This document shows positions 5,793 through 8,474 of a stretch of 8,474 nt of DNA, piece after piece (position 1 is the stretch's first letter; the number at the start of each line of letters is the position of its first letter). The stretch spans positions 1 to 8,474 of the forward strand of contig CANHSW010000080.1 of the NCBI GenBank assembly GCA_947463165.1, in the 5' to 3' direction. Origin of the DNA: Cyanobacteriota bacterium (GTDB taxonomy: Bacteria; Cyanobacteriota; Cyanobacteriia; PCC-6307; Cyanobiaceae). The notes under the pieces are model-generated. The model was given only the letters and a program-made list of their open reading frames with translations. It ran no database searches and had not been told where the DNA came from. Made by a program: the position numbers and the translations under genes.

Positions 5793-6557
5793 TTGGTGGC
5801 TGACCAGGCCGTTCCAGAACCCGCATCCCCAGAGGCTGCATCCCCGGAAGCTGCATCCCCAGACGCCGCATCCCCGCAGGTCGCCGCGCCAGAGGCCGCC
5901 TGCATCGCTGAGCGGCTGCGGGCCCTGGGCCTGGCCATGCCCGCCAGCACGCGTCTGCTGGCGGTGAGCAAGGGCCAATCCGCCGAGCGAATGCGCGAGG
6001 CGGTGCTGGCGGGCCAGCGCAGCTTTGGCGAGAGCCGCCTCCAGGAGGCCAGCGCCAAGCAGCTGCAGTTGTTGGATCTAGGGCCGCTCGATTGGCACTT
6101 CATTGGCCGGCTGCAGGCCAACAAGGCCAGGGCCGTGCTGCGCCAGTTCACCACCATCCACTCCGTGGATTCCCTGGAGCTGGCCCGCCGCCTGGCCCGC
6201 ATCGCCGCCGAGGAGCGGCTGGACCCCCGGGTGTTTTTTCAGGTGAAGCTGCGGCCGGATCCGGCCAAGGGGGGCTTTGAGCCCCAGGAGTTGCTGCGCC
6301 ATTGGCAAGAACTGCAGTCGCTGGAGCCCTTGCAGCCCCTGGGCCTGATGACGATTGCGCCCCTGGGTCTGCAAGCCGCGGACCGGCTGGCAATGTTTCA
6401 CGAATGTGCGGCCCTGGCCGGCCGGCTGGGCTTGGCCGAACTGTCGATGGGCATGAGCGGCGACTGGCGAGAAGCGGCCGCTGCCGGCAGCACCTGGGTG
6501 CGGATCGGCAGCGGTCTGTTCGGAAACCGCAACCCTTCAGCGCCGCTTGAGCCTTAG
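5793..6557 (+). CDS. pipY: PipY, PLP homeostasis protein (YggS/PLPBP family)
   Basis: PipY is a PLP-carrying, single-domain TIM-barrel protein without known enzymatic activity that keeps vitamin B6 and amino/keto-acid pools balanced; in cyanobacteria it works in the PipX/PII network. Visible motifs, numbered from the TTG at 5793 (254 residues): LLAVSK with the PLP lysine Lys60, FGES (78-81), WHFIGRLQANKAR (101-113), HSVDS, QVKLRPDPAKGGF (150-162), GLMTIAP (184-190), and LSMGMSGDWREAAAAGSTWVRIGSGLFG (217-244), which holds the phosphate-binding end. The first ~36 residues precede the normal family start and contain five tandem pentapeptides of the type ASPEA. TTG at 5793 or GTG at 5796 are possible starts; an ATG at 5938 would remove the first helix. 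It follows pipX by six bases. Confidence 0.95.
   Translation: MVADQAVPEPASPEAASPEAASPDAASPQVAAPEAACIAERLRALGLAMPASTRLLAVSKGQSAERMREAVLAGQRSFGESRLQEASAKQLQLLDLGPLDWHFIGRLQANKARAVLRQFTTIHSVDSLELARRLARIAAEERLDPRVFFQVKLRPDPAKGGFEPQELLRHWQELQSLEPLQPLGLMTIAPLGLQAADRLAMFHECAALAGRLGLAELSMGMSGDWREAAAAGSTWVRIGSGLFGNRNPSAPLEP
5823..5897 (+). repeat. Five tandem 15-base units at the 5' end of pipY
   Basis: Units start at 5823, 5838, 5853, 5868 and 5883, each close to GCATCCCCAGAGGCT. They read in frame as ASPEA, ASPEA, ASPDA, ASPQV and AAPEA. The first three are nearly identical and the last two are diverged, a pattern expected from slippage or unequal exchange. Confidence 0.9.
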
Positions 6558-6773
6558 CCCAGATTCAGTCCTAGCTCAGATCCAGCTTGAGGGCCGTGAG
6601 ATGACGACCGCGAGAGCATTGGCGCGGAGCCAGCCTTAGAGCGGATTGATCCTCAGAGCGGATTTGCTTAGAGCCCAGCCTGCGTGGTTTCTAATGCCCA
6701 GCCCCCATGATTAATGCCTGGCCCCGGCCCCCCACGGTCATGGCATCCCTATAGATGGTGCTTTACGCAGCCC

Positions 6774-6802
6774 TTGCAGACCCTGGCATGGGACGCTATT
6801 TA
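6774..6802 (+). promoter_or_regulatory. Possible sepF promoter
   Basis: TTGCAG (6774-6779) and TATTTA (6797-6802) are spaced by exactly 17 bases, although each hexamer matches the sigma-70 consensus at only three positions. Transcription from here would begin near 6809, after the GTG at 6804 but before the ribosome binding site at 6819. A second -10-like TATAGA lies at 6750-6755 without a matching -35. Confidence 0.3.
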
Positions 6803-6818
6803 GGTGCAAAGCTTTCTT

Positions 6819-6823
6819 GAGGA
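6819..6823 (+). promoter_or_regulatory. Ribosome binding site that decides the sepF start
   Basis: GAGGA, seven bases before the GTG at 6831. It favours this start over the in-frame GTG at 6804 and gives the usual SepF opening [11 protein letters not shown]. Confidence 0.6.
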
Positions 6824-6830
6824 ACGCTCC

Positions 6831-7397
6831 GTGTCGTTGTTCTCCCGCCTGCGTGCCGTCGTTTCTGGCGATGACTATCGCGACGGTGAGTACGACGACG
6901 AGCTCGATTACGACGGCGGCGAGCTGCCCCAAACCACTGCCAGCGCTACCGCTAGCCGCGCCAGTGCCATGGCTCTGACCAGCAGCTTTGCGGTTGATGA
7001 CCCCTTCGCCGGCACCAACGTGATCGGCATGCCGGGTCTGCCCTCCTCGGCTGCGGAGGTCACCTTGATGGAGCCCCGCAGCTTTGATGAGATGCCCCGC
7101 GCCATCCAGGCCCTGCGGGAGCGCAAGACGGTGATCCTCAACCTCACGATGATGGAGCCAGATCAGGCCCAGCGGGCCGTCGATTTTGTGGCCGGCGGCA
7201 CTTTTGCCATCGATGGCCACCAGGAGCGGGTGGGCGAGAGCATCTTCCTGTTCGCCCCCAGCTGCGTCACCGTCACCACCGCCGTGAGCGAGGAGGTGTC
7301 CACCTCCACCGCCACCACCGTGAGCCGTGAGCTGGGCGACCAGCAGCAGGCAGCTCCCAGCCCCGCCTGGGGCCGCCACCAGGACACCGCCATCTGA
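6831..7397 (+). CDS. sepF: Cell division protein SepF (Cdv2/YlmF)
   Basis: SepF bundles FtsZ filaments and anchors them to the membrane at the division site. The 188-residue product has the three expected parts: an N-terminal amphipathic membrane-targeting segment ([13 protein letters not shown], 1-13), an acidic and then Ser/Thr/Ala-rich linker (about 14-75, rich in D, E and Y at first), and the conserved SepF core (about 76-150) with [69 protein letters not shown]. The core also contains the glycine-containing dimer/FtsZ surface typical of the family. A Thr/Gln-rich tail follows. The GTG at 6831 is chosen for its GAGGA site and conserved N terminus. It is separated from pipY by 273 bases, so it may have its own promoter, and is followed by proC after 26 bases. 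Confidence 0.95.
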   Translation: MSLFSRLRAVVSGDDYRDGEYDDELDYDGGELPQTTASATASRASAMALTSSFAVDDPFAGTNVIGMPGLPSSAAEVTLMEPRSFDEMPRAIQALRERKTVILNLTMMEPDQAQRAVDFVAGGTFAIDGHQERVGESIFLFAPSCVTVTTAVSEEVSTSTATTVSRELGDQQQAAPSPAWGRHQDTAI

Positions 7398-7398
7398 T

Positions 7399-7420
7399 TT
7401 CAGCCATTCGATTCAGCCAT
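7399..7420 (+). repeat. 13-base-spaced direct repeat between sepF and proC
   Basis: TTCAGCCAT occurs at 7399-7407 and 7412-7420. It fills nearly the whole 26-base sepF-proC gap, where no Shine-Dalgarno for proC is seen. Confidence 0.6.
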
Positions 7421-7423
7421 ACC

Positions 7424-8293
7424 TTGAGCTCAACATCAACCTCGACGGCAACCTCGACGGGAACGGCGACGGCAATAGCGCCGGCCAGCTTCGGAGTGGT
7501 GGGCCTGGGTCGCATGGCCCAGGCCCTGCTGTGGCCATTGATTGAGTGCGGTCAGCTTTCGCGCCAGGCGGTGCGCGCCGTGGTTGGCAGCGCCGCCTCG
7601 GCTGAGCGCCTGGCCCAGGCCCACGACCTGGCGGTGGGCACCGACCCAGCTCCCGCTTGGCAGGCGCCGCTGGTGCTGCTGGCAGTGAAGCCCCAGCAAT
7701 TGGCGGCCGCGGCCGCCGCCGCCGGCGCTGCCGCCCTGGACGGCCCCCCCGGCGGCGAGGGCGGCCTGCTGATTTCGGTGTTGGCCGGCGTGAGCTTGGA
7801 GCGGTTGGCGCTGTTGTTTCCCGGTTGGCGCTGCGTGCGCGCCGTGCCCAATACGCCGGCCCTGGTGCGCAGCGCCCTAACCGGCCTGGCCTTTGCCCCG
7901 GCGGTGGCCCCCCGGGAGCGCCAGCGGGTGGCAGAGCTCTTCTCCCGGGTGGGGGAGGTGCATGAGCTGCCCGAAAGCCAGCTGGATGCCTTCCTGGCCC
8001 TCACCTCCTCCGGCCCGGCTTTTGTGGCCCTGGTGGCGGAGGCGATGGCGGATGGAGCCGTGGCCGCCGGTCTGCCGCGCCAGCTGGCCCATCACCTGGC
8101 CCATCGCACCCTGGCGGGCACGGCGGCGCTTTTATTTGAGCGGGAATTGCACCCCGCAGCCCTCAAGGACATGGTGAGCAGCCCCGCTGGCACCACCATC
8201 GCCGGCCTGCGTCAGCTGGAGCGGCTCGGTCTGCGCTCGGCCCTGATCGAGGCGGTGCTGGCCGCCGCCGAGCGCAGTCGCGAGCTGGCCTGA
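7424..8293 (+). CDS. proC: Pyrroline-5-carboxylate reductase
   Basis: ProC reduces 1-pyrroline-5-carboxylate to L-proline with NAD(P)H, the last step of proline synthesis, in the cytoplasm. Numbered from the TTG at 7424 (289 residues), it has the dinucleotide-binding loop FGVVGLGRMA (23-32), AVKP (87-90), SVLAGVSL, RAVPNTPALV (139-148), LTSSGPAF (193-200) and the family signature DMVSSPAGTTIAGL (249-262) in the C-terminal dimerisation domain. Typical family length is about 270. The first ~20 residues (Ser/Thr/Ala repeats) are an extension ahead of the core, encoded by three imperfect 12-base repeats. The start is not fixed: TTG at 7424 has no Shine-Dalgarno and there is no ATG before the core. 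It follows sepF by 26 bases and converges on plsY. Confidence 0.94.
   Translation: MSSTSTSTATSTGTATAIAPASFGVVGLGRMAQALLWPLIECGQLSRQAVRAVVGSAASAERLAQAHDLAVGTDPAPAWQAPLVLLAVKPQQLAAAAAAAGAAALDGPPGGEGGLLISVLAGVSLERLALLFPGWRCVRAVPNTPALVRSALTGLAFAPAVAPRERQRVAELFSRVGEVHELPESQLDAFLALTSSGPAFVALVAEAMADGAVAAGLPRQLAHHLAHRTLAGTAALLFERELHPAALKDMVSSPAGTTIAGLRQLERLGLRSALIEAVLAAAERSRELA
7439..7474 (+). repeat. Three imperfect 12-base tandem units at the 5' end of proC
   Basis: Units ACCTCGACGGCA (7439-7450), ACCTCGACGGGA (7451-7462) and ACGGCGACGGCA (7463-7474). In the proC frame they read TSTA, TSTG and TATA. Confidence 0.8.
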
Positions 8294-8312
8294 TCGGCTT
8301 ACTGGCTAGCTC
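8282..8312. terminator. Stem-loop across the convergent proC/plsY stops
   Basis: GAGCTGGCC (8282-8290) pairs with GGCTAGCTC (8304-8312) in nine positions, one of them a G-T wobble, around a 13-base loop. The proC stop lies at the loop's start and the plsY stop (8306-8308, minus strand) lies in the right arm. No T-run follows, so terminator function is a guess from position. Confidence 0.4.
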
Positions 8313-8474
8313 TTGGGCTGGGCCTGTTTGGGCTGGCCCAGTTTCGGTTCGGTGCCGGCCAGTAGGCGTTCGAGATTGCTGCGGTGCCGCCAGATCACCA
8401 GGGCTGAGGTGAGCAGCGCCAGGGCGAGATAGGGCCAGCGCAGACCCATGCCATTGCTGGCGAACCAGCCGAGC
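8306..8474 (-). CDS. plsY: Glycerol-3-phosphate acyltransferase PlsY, C-terminal part (5' end outside window)
   Basis: PlsY is an inner-membrane enzyme that transfers an acyl group from acyl-phosphate to glycerol-3-phosphate, making lysophosphatidic acid for phospholipids and, in cyanobacteria, glycolipids. Only the last 55 residues are present. They hold the final membrane segment (LALALLTSALVIW) followed by the family's closing motif WRHRSNLERLLAGTEPKLG, which contains the conserved Arg-His-x-x-Asn-x-x-Arg-Leu-x-x-Gly-x-Glu pattern. The tail QPKQAQPKS is encoded by a short near-repeat. The gene ends 12 bases from the end of proC on the other strand. The call is firm because this C-terminal motif is distinctive, although the fragment is short. 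Confidence 0.88.
   Translation of the reverse strand, partial: LGWFASNGMGLRWPYLALALLTSALVIWRHRSNLERLLAGTEPKLGQPKQAQPKS

Larger units (their letters stand above)
6558..6830. other. Non-coding gap before sepF with short direct repeats
   Basis: These 273 bases are the largest gap in the window and contain no supportable gene. They are less GC-rich than the neighbours. AGAGCGGATT occurs twice (6638-6647, 6655-6664) with a shorter TTAGAGC at 6668-6674 and AGAGCATT at 6613-6620. CTTGAG occurs at the left end twice (6546-6551, inside pipY, and 6586-6591). The pipY-operon end and the sepF promoter should both lie here. No strong terminator hairpin with a T-run was found. Confidence 0.6.

Noticed and set aside
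5493..5978. Minus-strand frame reading GCGVWGCSFRGCSLWGCGFW, like a cysteine/glycine repeat peptide
   Set aside because: It is the reverse reading of the 15-base repeats of pipY and antisense to pipX, whose protein is strongly conserved.
6558..6830. Small RNA or tRNA gene in the gap before sepF
   Set aside because: No cloverleaf, conserved RNA core or strong stem with a T-run could be found by eye; only short repeats and weak promoter-like hexamers.
7441..7490. Forward frame reading LDGNLDGNGDGN, resembling a calcium-binding loop
   Set aside because: It is an out-of-frame reading of the 12-base repeats before proC and soon runs into noise; the proC frame continues into a conserved protein.
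1..8474. Mobile element, CRISPR, toxin-antitoxin or defence genes
   Set aside because: Every long, well-supported gene belongs to a core cyanobacterial family; no transposase, terminal repeats with target duplications, spacer-repeat pattern or small paired genes were seen.

Overview
This is an ordinary but gene-dense stretch of a cyanobacterial chromosome. It is GC-rich, and the strongest lineage markers are PipX, a protein found only in cyanobacteria, and two cyanobacteria-type conserved proteins (DUF4079-like and DUF1823-like). Five copies of the palindrome GCGATCGC (HIP1) also point to cyanobacteria. High GC together with HIP1 suggests a Cyanobium/Synechococcus-type picocyanobacterium; that last step is inference.

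Layout. At the left edge is the 3' part of cobI/cbiL (cobalamin pathway, + strand), then a small multi-pass membrane protein of the DUF4079 type (+). A tRNA dihydrouridine synthase gene faces it on the minus strand. The two genes meet tail to tail at a long stem-loop that contains both stop codons. Divergent from the Dus gene is a DUF1823-like protein (+), whose non-conserved linker carries two perfect inverted repeats. Then comes a tight + strand series: der (EngA GTPase), an EcfT/CbiQ-type transporter subunit, pipX (NtcA/PII partner) and pipY (PLP-binding homeostasis protein), with gaps of 6 to 23 bases, so probably one operon. A 273-base gap follows, holding short direct repeats and a possible promoter. 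After it are sepF (division-ring protein) and proC (last step of proline synthesis). proC meets the C-terminal part of plsY (phospholipid synthesis, minus strand) at a second stem-loop that spans both stop codons.

How the genes fit together. pipX-pipY is the known nitrogen-signalling pair. The pipY/yggS-family gene next to sepF resembles the ylmE-ylmF order seen beside division genes in Gram-positive bacteria, and the yggS-proC association is widespread. The window therefore puts ribosome assembly (Der), nitrogen/PLP balance (PipX, PipY), division (SepF) and amino-acid synthesis (ProC) side by side. I see no mobile element, CRISPR array, tRNA, rRNA or defence system, and no convincing new multi-gene system. 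The unusual signals are small: inverted repeats inside the DUF1823-like gene, the hairpins at convergent gene ends, and short in-frame tandem repeats that extend the N termini of PipY and ProC.
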